Assembly: GCF_030272615.1 (NCBI RefSeq)
Contig: NC_081410.1
Span: 190,359,619 to 190,423,618 of the forward strand
Length of the DNA stretch: 64,000 nt
Reading direction: 5' to 3'
Source: Cryptomeria japonica
Lineage: Eukaryota > Streptophyta > Pinopsida > Cupressales > Cupressaceae
Shown here: one piece after another, positions 22,875-35,353 of the stretch
How the letters are laid out: every line of letters starts with the position of its first letter
How positions within the stretch are numbered: the stretch's first letter is position 1
Notes under the pieces: generated by a model
Database searches by the model: none
What the model was told of the DNA's origin: nothing
The model's input: only the letters and a program-made list of their open reading frames with translations
Translations under genes and position numbers: made by a program

Positions 22875-23250
22875 CTAATCATCTCCAAATCTACCTGAAC
22901 CTCCATCATATATTTCAAGTTTTATGAATTTACTTTTATCACCAATCATATGATTTGAGCATCCACTATCAATCAACCATTCATTCTTATCTCTTCTAGC
23001 ATGAAATGTGTTAGCAACACTCTTAGAGATATCATACTTAGGAACATCCTTTTCTACCAAAAATAAACAATCGCCATCCTCATAGTCTGATTCATCATCT
23101 AAAATACTAGCATCATCCTTAACATAATATTCTCGTATTGAACTTTCCCTTGTTTTCCTTAAAATTTTGTCTATTTTCCTTTTCTGGACATCTAGTTGCA
23201 TTATGACCAATTTTACCACATCTAAAACATTTAAAGGGTAACGTAACTTT
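22875..23250 (-). pseudogene. Copia zinc knuckle and aspartic protease
   Basis: The CCHC knuckle CFRCGKIGHNATRC (about 23232-23191) is in one frame. The protease is in another (23219-22875 frame): EWLIDSGCSNHMIGDKSKF (about 22985-22930) with active-site DSG and the usual SNHM. A frame break near 23170 separates the two. The order knuckle then protease is as in intact copia elements. Confidence 0.8.
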
Positions 23251-23355
23251 GTATTTGCCAGTGCCTTTCTTCAACTTTCTTATAGAGTTTGCTTTCACCT
23301 CATTTGGGCTTCCCTCATCATCTGGACTGTCTTCAGATGCCTTGAATATGGTTTT

Positions 23356-24867
23356 TTATTTGTCTTTATCATTTCCGAATTTTCTTATTTCAAACGCAGT
23401 CAGGGTACCAAACAGTTGCTCTCCAGTGAATTTCTTTGGATCATAAGTTTCTTCAATTGTGGAGATCTTGTCACTATAGCTTATCGGTAATGTCATTAGA
23501 ATTTTATTAATCACATATTTATCACTCAAAGTACCTTTGAGTTCTCTAATCTCGTTTGTGGTATCCACCTTTTCAAAGTAGCTCACACTATCTTCTCCCT
23601 CTTCCATCCTTAGGTTTTTGTATCTTCTCTTAGTAGTTAACCTCTTTATTAGCTTGACTCTTTCATTCCCTTCATAGATGTCTTTTAGCTTATGCCAGAC
23701 CTCATAAGCAGTATTCAAAGAGATAACCTTAGTCAATTCAGTTTTTGATGATGCACTGAATATATCATACCTTGCTTTTTTTATTTTCTTTGTAAGTTTG
23801 AATCTCGTCTAGAGTATTGATTACATTCACCAATAGAACATATTGTGAGAAAGTTAAGTAGTAGAACAACTTCCTACACTAACCTTGAGAGGAGGGTAAT
23901 GCAAAAACTTTTATAGATCGTTACAATAGTTATAGAAACTTAACAAAAATAAAAAAAATATCATGCATACCACAACACATCAACGTGGTGATTTACGTGG
24001 GAAAAACCCTTTTGGGAGAAAACCCCACACTCCAAAAGCAGCTCAATATATTATTCAACAATCAATAACAAATTACTATATACTCACAGAGAAAGCCCTT
24101 CACAAGAGTACTACTAATTAGAGACTCAAAGGTAACTCAATAGCCATAAGACTCTTACAAACAACCTCTATCTCATGCGCCTCATATAGAGGAGATACAA
24201 TACAAGAAATTGTCAAACGGTACTACAAAACCATGGGCTAAAACCACCCAATAAAGTAGAGTTGATCTTATCTCCATTCTAGATGCTCTATGACATGTCA
24301 AAACACACATCAACACGTGTTCCTCCCTTTTACAACTCATTTATGTGTCTGATGTAATTTATATTTCCTATTTTAGGGGTCCAAACTTCTGGAGACCATT
24401 ACTTGTGAGCTATGTGTCCGATTGACCGACTGTTTGAAGTGCCAAAAAGCTCGCGAAGATCTCTATCGCGTCGTAAATGGCTACATCCTTTACACCCACT
24501 TTTCAAGGCATTTCAGAGCCTCAAAAGTCCTCAAAATTAATTTTAAACTTTTCGTCGCACCCTCCAAAAATGGAAACTTTAATATCTTCAAAACTAGCTA
24601 TGATCTTGCGACAAATATTTACCGACATGCTCATCTAGCCAACCAGAAGATTCATGGAGAATTTCACAGCATTTCGTGCTAAAATGAAAACTTATTATAA
24701 ATAGTAACCTCATGTAAATGCAAGGTTGAGACACCATTTTCCCAACACATACTCTCCACAGCCTTCCAAGTGTTGTAACCTAGAGAAACCAAATAACCTC
24801 TCATCTTTACTTTCCAGAAGCTATAATCAAATCCTTCAAAGATAGGATTGGATAACTTGTGTGCCAT
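23356..24867 (-). pseudogene. Copia Gag, split by an insert
   Basis: The N-terminal part at 24867-24690 reads NPIFEGFDYSFWKVKMRGYL, typical for copia Gag. The C-terminal part at about 23835-23356 reads NTLDEIQTYKEN, TELTKVISLNTAYEVWHKLK, YEGNERVKLIKRLTTKRRYK and DKISTIEETYDPKKFTGEQL, a UBN2-type Gag. Between them are about 0.85 kb unrelated to Gag. The frame is otherwise largely kept in each part. Confidence 0.8.
23844..24685 (-). repeat. Solo-LTR-like insert within copia gag
   Basis: On the minus strand it contains typical copia LTR features: GGGTGGTTTTAGCCCATGG, a TATATGAGG segment, then GAGTGTGGGGTTTTCTCCC and a T-rich end. It is similar along most of its length to the 3' LTR at 30247-30941, which is on the other strand. 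No internal coding sequence is between its ends, so it is best read as a solo LTR. Exact ends and target duplication could not be fixed. Confidence 0.55.
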
Positions 24868-24917
24868 CAGATCAAGATCTAGCTTAAGTGGTTAAGATCT
24901 ATATCAAAGAACCACAA

Positions 24918-24928
24918 CTCTGATACCA
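24918..24928 (-). other. Copia primer-binding site (initiator Met tRNA)
   Basis: On the minus strand TGGTATCAGAG, the standard plant copia PBS complementary to the 3' end of initiator tRNA-Met. It is 2 bases inside the LTR end TTCAACA. It fixes the LTR boundary and orientation. Confidence 0.92.
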
Positions 24929-24930
24929 AT

Positions 24931-25398
24931 TGTTGAATATCCGAGCAACTGAGAGGGGGGTGAATCAGTTGATAGCAAATTTAACCTTTTAACCTTAATG
25001 CACATATCAAAAATATTAAATAGAATTAATAGAATTAGAAAATGCATGCGCATTTTAGATTAGACATGAGAAACACCAGAATTTATGTGGAAAACCCAAC
25101 AAGGGAAAAACCACAGAGAATGCTAATTCTCAATATTTAAACACCGATTAAGGTGATTTTTGACAAAGGGTGGCTCATTGCCAATGTGCTCATTGCTGGT
25201 GGGCTCACCTCCCTGAAAGGCTCACTACCAATATGCTCACTACAGATTGGCACGCTGCCCTACAAGGTTCATTGCCAAAGAAGCAAGAAAGACAAAGAGA
25301 ATCCACCACAAGAAAGACACAGTCTGTATTGTCGAAACTACTTCCGGTAAATATCTCACACAACCACTGGATTCCTTCAATCTCGCATGTCTTCAACA
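24931..25398 (-). repeat. 5' LTR of the minus-strand copia element
   Basis: On the plus strand it starts TGTTGAATATCCGAG (24931), directly outside the PBS. A possible other end is TTCAACA at 25392-25398, which mirrors TGTTGAA and gives 468 bp, but it could extend up to about 25860. Inside are four or five short copies of GCTCAYTRCCAAT at 25170-25270. Confidence 0.65.
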
Positions 25399-26180
25399 AA
25401 AAAAGCCATATATTAAATCATCAAATCAGACTCCAATATATACTATCTTCAGAAATCATAATTCTCAATGTCGACTGAGATAGAGATCTAAAATAGGTCT
25501 CCACTAAACATTCTAGTGGTGGCAATGCATGAAAAGTGGACCATATCACACGGTTCCTCAACATGATACATAAATTACCAAGGCTAGACCTAAAATGCAT
25601 CTACACACTATGCAATTTCAATATCCAGTCTAAGGCCTCGAGCTTCGGACCATTCTGAACCCAAAGATGATACAAAAAAACATCTTTTGAGGTACCAAAC
25701 TCATCCGGTGAAACTGGAAAACCTTCAATCGCACAACATACCTAAAATGAACACTCCTTCTCATCATACCACATCTAGACTTAATATGGACCAAAGGATT
25801 TGACATGAATGACAATACATAATGTAATGCTAATAGGACTGCCATGGGGTAGTTTTTGGTTTGTGCTATGTGAGCGACAATGTGGATGTGAATGTTGTGA
25901 AAGGCATAGATCAGGTCTAGATGTGATTTGCTAGGTGTGGATCACCCATAGTGAGACATTGCCAAGTGGTGGTCTTTGCAAAGCTAGAAAAAGTCACTGG
26001 TCAAGAGAATGGTCTTTCAGGGAAAGGCACTTGGTATAGTGTGTGCAATAATCATCAAGAAATGTGCCTATTGGGATCCATGAGGTATGTTGACTATCTT
26101 GTAAGAAGGATAACGTAAATGATCGTCAGAAAGAAGGTCAATGAGAGGGAGTTGGCATGGGTATGACCTATGGGTCCTGT
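25399..26180. other. Unassigned sequence right of the copia LTR
   Basis: No coding sequence recognised. It may contain the rest of the copia LTR. The segment 25860-26170 on the plus strand is purine-rich and not similar to any other part of the window that I can see. Confidence 0.4.
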
Positions 26181-27305
26181 CAGGTCTACAGACCGATAGA
26201 CTCGTTCAGGTACAGGGTACTCAATACACAAAAACTCGTAGAAATATTTTGATTTATAACAAACACATTACATTGTATTTTTTTCTGTAAAATATTTTTT
26301 TGATTTTTCTAAAGGAAATAGAAAAAAATAAAAACTTTAATATTTAAAAAAAAATAAAAAATCATACCACTATGCAGGTAAGCCATATGGCTTGCCTACA
26401 AAAAAAAATTTTGCCCCAAATTAGACAAATTGATAGGCAATCCTAGTTGATTTGGCTCTCTTGATTACAGTTATGGGGTTAAATTTGGTTGAAAGTGGAT
26501 AGAAACTGTAGGAGTGTCTTAGATCTTGCCAAAAACTCTCAACTTCAAATGGATATGACTTGAGCCTTCAAATTCCAAATTGAGTGAAATAAAAAGTGAT
26601 TTTGATGGAAAAAAACCTTCTGGATCCAATAGTGGCCTCAGATTTGGCCTAACAAGCTCCAATTTTTCCCTGCACCACAAACCATGAAAATACCAACCCC
26701 AAAATGCACGAAGATCTCTCTAAAATGACTTTCCAAAGACACCCTATAGGCTCTAATACCATGTAAGAATTGGGTATGAAGGTATCCACCCAAGATCTAG
26801 AGGCCTAATGGAAAGCACAATAACAAGAGAGAAATAACATGACAAGAATAAACGACGCTCTCACAAATGATGCAATACAAAAATGATCAACTGGAAAAAT
26901 GTACATAGGAGATCCTTTGGTTATATAGCCAAGGTGAGTACAAAGGAGTGGATGAGATAGTGACATTATACCATGACATGATAACCTAAATGAAAATATA
27001 TTATCTCACCTAAAGTGGATAAGTGATAGTGTGATAACACCACTAAAGATGGATCACCCACCTAAGGTAGAAAAGTGAAACCACGAAAGGTGGATGTGAT
27101 AAAGTAATAACATGATAAGTCCACCTAAAGTAAAAAAGCTCCAATTACTCCTATGTAATTCCTAATTAAGCTTAAGTGACATATGTTTAGGACCTAGGTG
27201 ATAAATAACCAAGGTAAAATAACTTAATTACACCAATAGGGACTAGTTGTGTACAACATATCCCTAATTTGGCATGAAACCTATTTTTGCAAGCAAACTT
27301 AATGA
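26181..27305 (-). mobile_element. Orphan LTR with PBS and short leader of another minus-strand element
   Basis: At 26751-26761 the minus strand has TGGTATTAGAG, the Met-tRNA PBS with one change. It is directly followed on the plus strand by TGTAAGAATTGGG (26762), an LTR-like start. The LTR would be to the right (26762 to about 27300) and the leader to the left (26750 down to about 26180, with polyA/T tracts at 26280-26410). No gag or pol of this element is present. The right end merges into a plus-strand copia at about 27310. Confidence 0.5.
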
Positions 27306-27309
27306 TGTA

Positions 27310-30300
27310 GGTGTGTAGGTTACATTATCAAGTTGATGGTGCAAGATGGTTAGAGGAGCTACAACTCTTGCTAAGGGTGTTCAAATAGACACTCTATTTT
27401 AGCTAGATAAATGAATAGTTAAGTGTAATAGTTCTTCAATTCCTACAGTGAAGAGGCATACAAAATCTCTACCTTCACCATCAAAACCGACAACTAAAAG
27501 GTGCATTGAGTGTACATCCAAAGGTCATGCTTTCTATGTACATATAAGTGTTCATGCTTTGCAGACCAAGCTACCAACAAAGAAAACAATGTTATGACAC
27601 CAAAGGAGGGGCCATGAAGGGAAGGAGGGTCTAAGAAACCTAAAAAATAAAAAACCTTTTTGAGGGGTTAAATGATTGTAATCTTGAATTTTATTTTTAT
27701 GAACATTTTGTATATGAAAAAAAAATTCACATTCAATTTTACTCTAGTTCTCATAAATCTTATGGGGTGTTGGATTTAATCCATTGTGATGTATTGGACA
27801 TTGATAATGTTTCTTTGATTTCCAAATTTGCATGTTATGTTTCTTTCATTGATGTTTATAGTAGAAGGATAAGGGTATATTTCTTTTAGAATTAAATTTG
27901 AAGTCTTCAATCATTTTTAAGAATTTGAGGCTCTTTCTGAAAATTAGACTAGTACGAAGAGTAAGATTTTAAGGATTGATAATGGTGGTGAGTTTTGTTT
28001 AGAATGTTTTGATAGATTATGTAAGGACCATGGAATATAAAGACACAAGACAACTCCATTCCCCCCTTGACAAAATGGAGTTGCAGAAAGAATGAATGGA
28101 ACATTGATGGAGAGGGCTAGTAGTATGCTGAGTGGGGTTGGCATGGAATAAAAGTTTTGGGTAGAAGAAGTTGCCACAACTTGATACTTGGTTAATAGGT
28201 CTCCCTATTAGCTTTTATTGATAATGCATCTCTGTAGGTGTCACAAATTTTTTTTCCCTCATTGAGACATCTTCTAGTCTCTAGTAGTGAGGAAAATGCA
28301 TGTTTGCTTAGAGAAAAGTGGTCAAAATTGAATAACAAGGTTGTAAAATGTAGCTTAAATGCTATAGTATTGGTGTGAAAGAATATAGGCTTTAGAACCG
28401 TTCGGTTGAGAAAGTTTTATATAGGAGAAATGTTATCTTTAGAGAAGTCAAGTCTTCTTCCAAGTGTTGTAGTCAAAGGAGGATAAAAGGAAAGATGTGG
28501 CTCAACTAACCTTAAAGACCAAGAACCTCCACATCAATCATTGAGGAGGTCCGCTCAACAAAGACAACAATCAAAAGTTATACTCTCTTTGACTGGAGAT
28601 GCATGTTTTCTTTGATTACAAACATTGATGAGCCAAGACTATAAAGGAGGATATGGGCATGGATGATGCAAAATTTGGAGGTGGCCATTGAATAAGAAGA
28701 TTGCTAATTTGAAGAACTATAACACTTGGGACCTCATTGTTTGCTTAAAGGATGAAATCCTATTGGATGCAAATGAGTGTTTAAAAGAAAAATAGAGCCT
28801 AATGATAGTGTTGAGAAGTACAAGATGAGATTAGTTATGAAGGGTTATTCTCAAGTTGAGGGAATAGATTATGGTAACATTTTATTCCTAGTAGAAATGT
28901 TGACATACATTTGATTTCTATTATCTCTTGTAGCAACATATGATCTTGAGGTCGACAAAATGGATGTGAAGACAGCATTTCTTCAAGGTGATTTGGAGGA
29001 AGAGATTTATATGATACATCCATAGCACTACATCGAGAAAGATAAAGAAAATTTGGTTTGTGAGTTGAGAAAGTCTTTGTATAGTCTTAAGGAATCTCCT
29101 AGGATGTGGTCCCTAGAGTTTGATTATTTTGTGTCAATTTTGGGATTTTTGGGATCCAAATAAAATCTTTGCATCTATTATAAGATGGGCAATGACCATA
29201 TTCTCTTTATTTGATTATATATTGATGGTATATTTTTAATAATGGAAAAAGTTTGATTTATAATTTGAAGTCTCATCTTTCAATAGAGTTTGAGTTGGAC
29301 ATAGGGGTATTCAAGTACATCTTTGGTATGAAAATCATAAGAGATAGAGTGAACAAAATACTTTGGTTGGACCAAAGTAAGTATGCAAACTTAGTATTGG
29401 AAAGGTTTAGAATGATATGTTGTAGGCCATTGTGTGTTCCAATTACTGTGGGATAAAGTTATCTATTGAGTTGTGTCCAACTTCTCCTAGTTAGATGGAG
29501 GATATGAGTAGAGCAACTTATGCTAGTGTGGTTAGGAATTTAATGTATCCTATGACATGTATAGGACCATACATTGTCTAAGTAGTGGGAATTCTTAGCC
29601 AATGGATGGTTGATCCTAAATGAGTACATTGTGATGCAATGAAGAAGGCCTTTAGGTATTTAGGAGGTACCTTTGAGTATTCCTTATGCTATGCTATCTC
29701 GGTGATCTTATAGGGGACACAAGTTCTATTTGTATCCATAGATTTGTGTATTCATATTGGGATAGAGATATTGATTATAAAAGGTCCATTAGTGGTTATG
29801 TTTTCATTATGTTTGTAGTCAATTAGATGAAACGTGAGTGATAGGATGTGATCACTTTGTCCACTACAAAAGTAGAGTACATGCCAACAACTCAAACTTT
29901 TAATTTGTCTTAAGAGATTGCATTCAAATGTTGGTCTAGAGATAAGAGCCATTACAGTTCATTGTGACAATCAAAGTGCTATACATCTTGCAAAGAACCC
30001 AACCTTTTGTGCAAGGACATAGCATATTGATATCTATACCATTTTGTTTGAAACATGGTAGAGGATAGAAGGGTGATGCTAAAAAAAGTTGATACTTTGA
30101 AGAATGTTGTAGATATAATGATAAAGATAATGAGCACATAAAAGTTTAGGCAGTTTTATGAGTCTATGGGCCTCTCAACCCCTAGCAACTAAATAATAGT
30201 GTCAATGCTCCCTTTGCTCTTGCAAGGTGTTTGAAAAGTGGAAGAATGTTGGGAAAGGTGCCTCTATCTTTATCCTTATATTAATATCATAGAAGGTGTG

Positions 30301-30941
30301 ATTTTCAAGCATAAAATTGAAAAATTCAATTTTTGGGCTATAGGCTTAGTTGCGTAGATCTCTTCAAGTACTTCACAAAAAATATAGATGAGCTCAATTG
30401 GCCCACCAAGTCAAAAAAATTGGACCCCAGAAGTTTGTGTAGGAAATTTAAAAAGTTGTTGGATGCATAAAAGATTTGTAAAGGGGAGTTACATATGTTG
30501 ACCAACCTATGATTCGAATTAGGACACATCATAAAGTATATTTCATTGGGGGATAATTTGGATGCCACTTTTGGGTGGTTTTAGCTCATGGATTTCAAAA
30601 TACCATTTGATGCTTTTAGTTTTAGTGTCTCTTATATATTGGGTACTTGAGATGGAGGTAGTGTGTATACTTTTGTAGATACTATTTAGGCTATTAAAAT
30701 TCTTACAGATCCCTAGTTGGTGATACTCATATGAAGGCTTTCTTTACAAGTGTATTCTAATCATGATTTACTAAATAATGCATTGAGTTGCTTTGAGTGC
30801 AGGGTTTTTCTCCCGAAAGAATTTTTCTCACGTACACCTATTCTATGATTTTTATTTTTATTTTTGTTTAAAGCGTTTATGTTTTGTAATTGTTAAAAGA
30901 TTGAAATTTGCACAATACTCTCATCAAAATTCTAGACAACA
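27310..30941 (+). mobile_element. Heavily decayed plus-strand Ty1/copia element with 3' LTR
   Basis: Traces in copia order: Gag end with a degraded knuckle (27330-27620), integrase (27780-28240; LDLIHCDVLDIDN, SFIDVYSRRIRVYFF and an NGVAERMNGTLMER-like segment), RT (28800-29450; YKMRLVMKGYSQVEGIDYG, YDLEVDKMDVKTAFLQGDL, LRKSLYSLKESPRMW) and RNase H end (about 29955-30150; HCDNQSAIHLAKNPTFCART). Stops and shifts occur every 50-100 codons. A purine tract (30233-30246) and the 3' LTR follow. Its 5' LTR is not identified. It is older or more decayed than the minus-strand copia. Confidence 0.8.
30247..30941 (+). repeat. 3' LTR of the plus-strand copia
   Basis: Begins TGTTGGGAAAGG directly after the purine tract GAAAAGTGGAAGAA and probably ends TCTAGACAACA (30931-30941). 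It includes GGGTGGTTTTAGCTCATGG and GAGTGCAGGGTTTTTCTCCC, shared with the solo LTR at 23844-24685. The start is well supported, the end is provisional. Confidence 0.65.
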
Positions 30942-31600
30942 CGTTTAAAAAAGATACATATAGACAAAATTCAATAAAACCTAATATTTTGAATCTTTTC
31001 TCTATAATTTTTACAATAGATACATACATATTAATCTCAAGACATTATCTTGAGAGTTCTACATCTAAAGGTAACATTTATCCAATTAAATACAAATTTG
31101 TATATATTAATTTTGTGACATCAATGTTGATATACATTTTTATTACAATAATCTTCAAGATGATTTTTTTCATTACTATTATTGTGTAGATGACATTCCA
31201 AAATATAACTAAGGGTTGTCATGAAAAGAAAAATTATCTTTAACATAACAATTTTACATTTTTTCTTAGATTAAAATAAGAATTGAACATATAAATATAT
31301 CGATTAATTGAAATAATAATATCTCTCAATAAATTTTGTAATAAAATATACATTTTGAAAATTAAATAAAAGATTAAATTTATCATTAGTGAACCAATGA
31401 AATTTTTTCACTATCAAAATACCATTTATTGATTACATTATACTTAACTTTCTTAATAATAATAAAAAATATTATATATTTAATTTAAACTCCCCATTAA
31501 TTACTTTTTAATTTAATAAAAAAATAAATTGCACCCACCTTATTGAGTTCTTCCATACTTTTCAGCTCAAGTATTAATTAGATAAGCTTTTGTTTATATG
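30942..31600. other. AT-rich sequence, nothing recognised
   Basis: Very AT-rich (long runs of A/T, for example around 31260-31530). It holds no ORF with recognisable similarity and no obvious repeat structure. It separates the copia LTR from the plus-strand LINE. Confidence 0.5.
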
Positions 31601-31693
31601 GAAGATGTCAAGCATTAAAGAATAAAAAAGTGAGAGAAGAGCACTATGAGATTTGCTAAAGCTAAAAGTATATAAAACGAGATAGCTGATTGG

Positions 31694-33110
31694 ATGAATA
31701 AAATGATAGAACATCTCCCTCAATCAGGACAAGAGAGTGGCCCTATTCCGAAATATGGGCAATTTAGTGCTTCTATCAATTTCGAGCACATGAGGATTGG
31801 GTATAAGAGGAGTGGTAATGATATAGATGGTAAGAAAGTTTGTGATTCCAAGAAACCTTTAAAGAGTAAGGCGATGTTTATTCCCAAGAAAGCTATGGAT
31901 CTTGTTTTAGCTCACTTGAAGGAGAGAGATTTCTTTACCAAGGGGTCCAATCGAGGCTCTTCAAGATTTCAAATATGTAAATAGTGGACAGATTGATGGA
32001 GGACAGAGGTAAGGGATAAGTCCCTCCCAAATGGATTCTTCTTGATTGAGTGCAACTCTTCAGTTTTAAAAAAGAAATTATGGAATGAGGTGCCCTAAGG
32101 ATGGACGAGATTGGTTTTTATCTTAAAGATTGGTAGCCAAATTTTGATCTGCTTACCCACAAAACGGGAAAGACTCCAATGTGGATCAGGCTATTGAATT
32201 TCCCCTCTGAGTATTGGAATGAATAGTCACTTAAGCTGATTCAAGATGAATTGGGGACCTTTATTAGGGTTGATGAGAACTTTGGTACATAGGGAAGCTC
32301 GGTTCTTACATTAGACTCTATGTGAAGATCAATTTGGAAGATTGTTGTTGGGAGGAATTGGAAATCTTCACAAAGAGTGGGAGTTGGAAATAAAAAGAAA
32401 TGGAAATTTTCCTTGCTAGTAACCGGAGTAGTAGAAAAAGAGGCCCTTACTTGTGGATAACATCATGACCTCTCCTTCAACTTTAGAGAAAGTGAAATAT
32501 TCAAGTATGGATCTTCAATGTGAAACAGTAAAGGCGATTTGCCAAGATCCACTGCTTAGAGAGGTTTATATAGAAGATCATGCGAAAGTCGATAAGGTTC
32601 CTTCACAAACAATACTAGTTGGGAATTAGGAGATGCAACAGGTTAAAAAGACAATCTTTTGATAAATGCACATAAGAAGGGATATACAACTATTCCATAG
32701 AAAATGTTGTTTCAGTTTTAGAAGTTTCATGCAAGTTTTTGGGAATTACCAACAAATACCCTCTCTATCCCAAGCCAACAACACCAGAATAGAGTTTGGT
32801 CCCTTTTTTGGAATAGGATATAAGGCTATCTTCTTAGCCCATGTAAGAAGGGGAGTTTAGAGAAAGGGAGGAAGATCCTATGATAGGAAGTGATGAGGGG
32901 ATAGAAGATGTGGAGGATCCCTTAAAGAGTGTGGAGAAGTTAGGAATCTTCCAAAAGGTAGCTAAGAAATCCTCCTCAAATTCTTGGGAAGGTAAGAGAA
33001 AAGGAAGGAAGGTGAATTGAGAACAGCATAACTTGGATAGGGATTCAAAGGGGCAAGTTAAGATTCACTGGGATGCAAAGGTCAAGGAAGGGAGTCTCCC
33101 TTTCCAAAGA
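31694..33110 (+). pseudogene. LINE ORF1 remains (DUF4283-type)
   Basis: The first 97 codons (31694-31984) are open and end in KKAMDLVLAHLKERDFFTKG. Beyond that, in other frames, is KTPMWIRLLNFPSEYWNE near 32165-32220, the core of the DUF4283-type domain, followed by an IQDELGTFIRVDENF segment. The tail is charged and low in complexity (32880-33080). Several stops and shifts. The protein would have bound element RNA. Confidence 0.65.
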
Positions 33111-34814
33111 GTCACGAGGCTCATATCATGGAATGTTAGTGCCTTAAATGTCCCTAACGAATAATGTTCAATCAAGTGATGAATGAAACTCTCGGAAGCT
33201 TATATTTTCATGATTTAAGAGCCAAAGTTGACCAATGCTGAAGTGGAGCTCTTCAAAAGAAACTCAAGATTTGGTAAGTGGAATTTGTGCAAGATGTGGG
33301 TGCTTTGGGTGGCCTTGCCACCTTTTGGAGACCTCAAACAATTTATTAGAAAAAGTAGTTGAAGGGTACACATTGGGTGGGTTGTAAGGCAAGGAGTTGA
33401 CCCACTAATCTGTAGTTCATTTTAATAAATGTCTATGGACCCAATGCTTACATCAAGAAGAGGGAGTTGTGGGAAGAATTATAAATGTTCCTTGTTGCAC
33501 ATCCAAATTATTTTCACATCTTAGGTGGAGGTTTTAATGCATCTTGTATATCTATGATAATGGGGCCAAGTTCAAAACTTGGGCTCCTTCCCCTTTAGCT
33601 TTGAGGGCTCTATTGCACCATGTTCAAGCTTAGGTGTCCTTTTAACTTTGAGAATGTTGTTTAAGGATCCAAACTTCTTCAATTTGATGGAGAGTTTGTG
33701 GGGAAAAGAGCCTTTAGCTAGCTCTAAAATGTTTCACTTTGTAACCAAGCCAAAATTAATAAAGCGAAAACTTAAATAGTTGAACAAATCGTACTTCAAA
33801 AACATTTTTGAGACAAAGAAATTAATATAAGAAAATTTGCAATCTTTGAATAAGGATGTTATTTTAAATGGAATGGATCACAAAGGGTTTTGAAGGAGAA
33901 AAATATTTTAAAGGAGTATCAAGAAGTCCTAGCTAAGGAGATCTTTTCGAGATAGAAATCATGGGAAACGTGGATTAATAAGGGGGACAAAAACTCCCAA
34001 TATTTCCTAGTGTGACAAAATACCACAACAACATCAATAGAATTTCCAAAATCATATTGGCAAATGGGAATATTCTTGAAGGGCCTGAGGCAATTACAAG
34101 GGCAAAAGATTTCTTTAGTGATCTTCTCAATAACAAGGAGGGATCAAATTTATTGGCTTAACAACACATCCTTTAAAAAAATCCAAGGCTAATCAGTGAG
34201 GAGCAAAATAAAATGCTAAATGCTAGTTTCACAATATATGAGATTAGTTTTGCCCTAGGCCAACTCGATCCTAACGAAGCTCCAAGGCCAAAACGATTTT
34301 TGGTTGGTTTCTTCCAAAGGTGTTAGGATATTGTGGTTCGAGAGTTGGTCAAAGCAATTGAAGCTTCAAGGAGCTCAATGAAATTGTTAAGAGAAATATG
34401 TAACACCTTCATTGCCCTTATCCCCCCAAAAAAAATGTGATCACTTTAGATAAGTTTCACCCAATATCTTTATGCAATACCCTATTTAAGATACTGGCTA
34501 AGGCAACAATGAACAAAATCAAGAGAATCTTTCCTAATATTATTTCAAATGGACAAATTGGTTTTGTCTTCAGGAGATCCATTTTGGATGGAGTGATCAT
34601 TGCTCAAGAAGTGCTTCATTCAATTCAGAAGACTAGAAGACAAAGTATGATGATTAAATTGGATATTAAAAAGGCTTATGTTTGGATTGGGGGTTTCTTT
34701 TGAAGGTGTTGGAAGCCTTTGGGTTTAACAAGAGGTGGTTGGATTGGATCTTGGATCGCGTTGCTAGCCCAAGATATTTGATTCTTATAAATGGACCTCT
34801 ATAGGGGTTCTTTG

Positions 34815-35353
34815 TGTTGTTATATGGAGCCTAATCAGACTCTAAGGTTAAATTTTCCCTACTTCTATCGGTGTGGTTTCCCCCCATATTTTTCGATGGG
34901 GGTTTTGGGTGCAGCGCCCCTTGTGGGGTCCAGGGGCAATGCCCCTAATGTGCTCTTTGTCGCGATACAAGGCGGGGTTGAGGGGCAGCGCCCCGCGAGG
35001 CCAAAAAGACTTTTTTTTTTATAAAGGCGTAGAGTGTTATTTTTCTATTGGTTGACATGTTGTAACCCTAATTTTGTAACCGACATAAGTCTTGATAAAA
35101 AGGCTAAGGGTTAGGGCTTTTCTGTAGAGAATTTTGTAGTATTTTGCAACAGCATTGAGTTGCAAGGGATTGTTGGTTGTAATCGGTTCGATTTACTGGA
35201 TAATAATATTGGACTCTGTTTGGTGGATGTAGCCTGAGTTTGGGTGAACCACGTTAAAATTGTCTCCTTTCTATTATTATTTTTGTGTTTTTCATTCCTG
35301 TGTTTAATATTTATCTACATATAATTGATATTTTCTACATGCAATTCCTAACA
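34815..35353 (+). repeat. Solo LTR (539 bp) with target-site duplication CTTTG
   Basis: It starts TGTTGTTATATGGAGC and ends GCAATTCCTAACA, flanked by CTTTG on the left (34810-34814) and CTTTG on the right (35354-35358). Without it and one CTTTG, the LINE RT reading continues directly. No internal retroelement sequence, so it arose by recombination between two LTRs. Inside are three short GC palindromes (34907-34994), a TTATAAAGG TATA-like box near 35020 and a T-rich tract. The strand is given by analogy to copia LTRs and is uncertain. Confidence 0.88.
34907..34994. repeat. Three GC-rich short palindromes in the solo LTR
   Basis: GGGTGCAGCGCCCC (34907-34920), GGGGCAATGCCCC (34933-34945) and GGGGCAGCGCCCC (34982-34994). 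Each is a 5-bp perfect or near-perfect arm with a 3-base centre, in a stretch much richer in GC than its surroundings. They stand upstream of the TATA-like box. Confidence 0.8.

Larger units (their letters stand above)
20239..25398 (-). mobile_element. Ty1/copia retrotransposon, 3' part lost or displaced by the LINE
   Basis: Right to left: LTR (from 24931), PBS, gag, CCHC knuckle, protease, integrase, RT and part of RNase H, which is the Ty1/copia order (integrase before RT). The reading frame is broken many times. Gag is interrupted by a solo-LTR-like insert (about 23844-24685), the RNase H has an internal deletion, and at about 20239 the copia homology ends where the LINE begins. Its 3' LTR is not found in the window. 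Confidence 0.85.
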
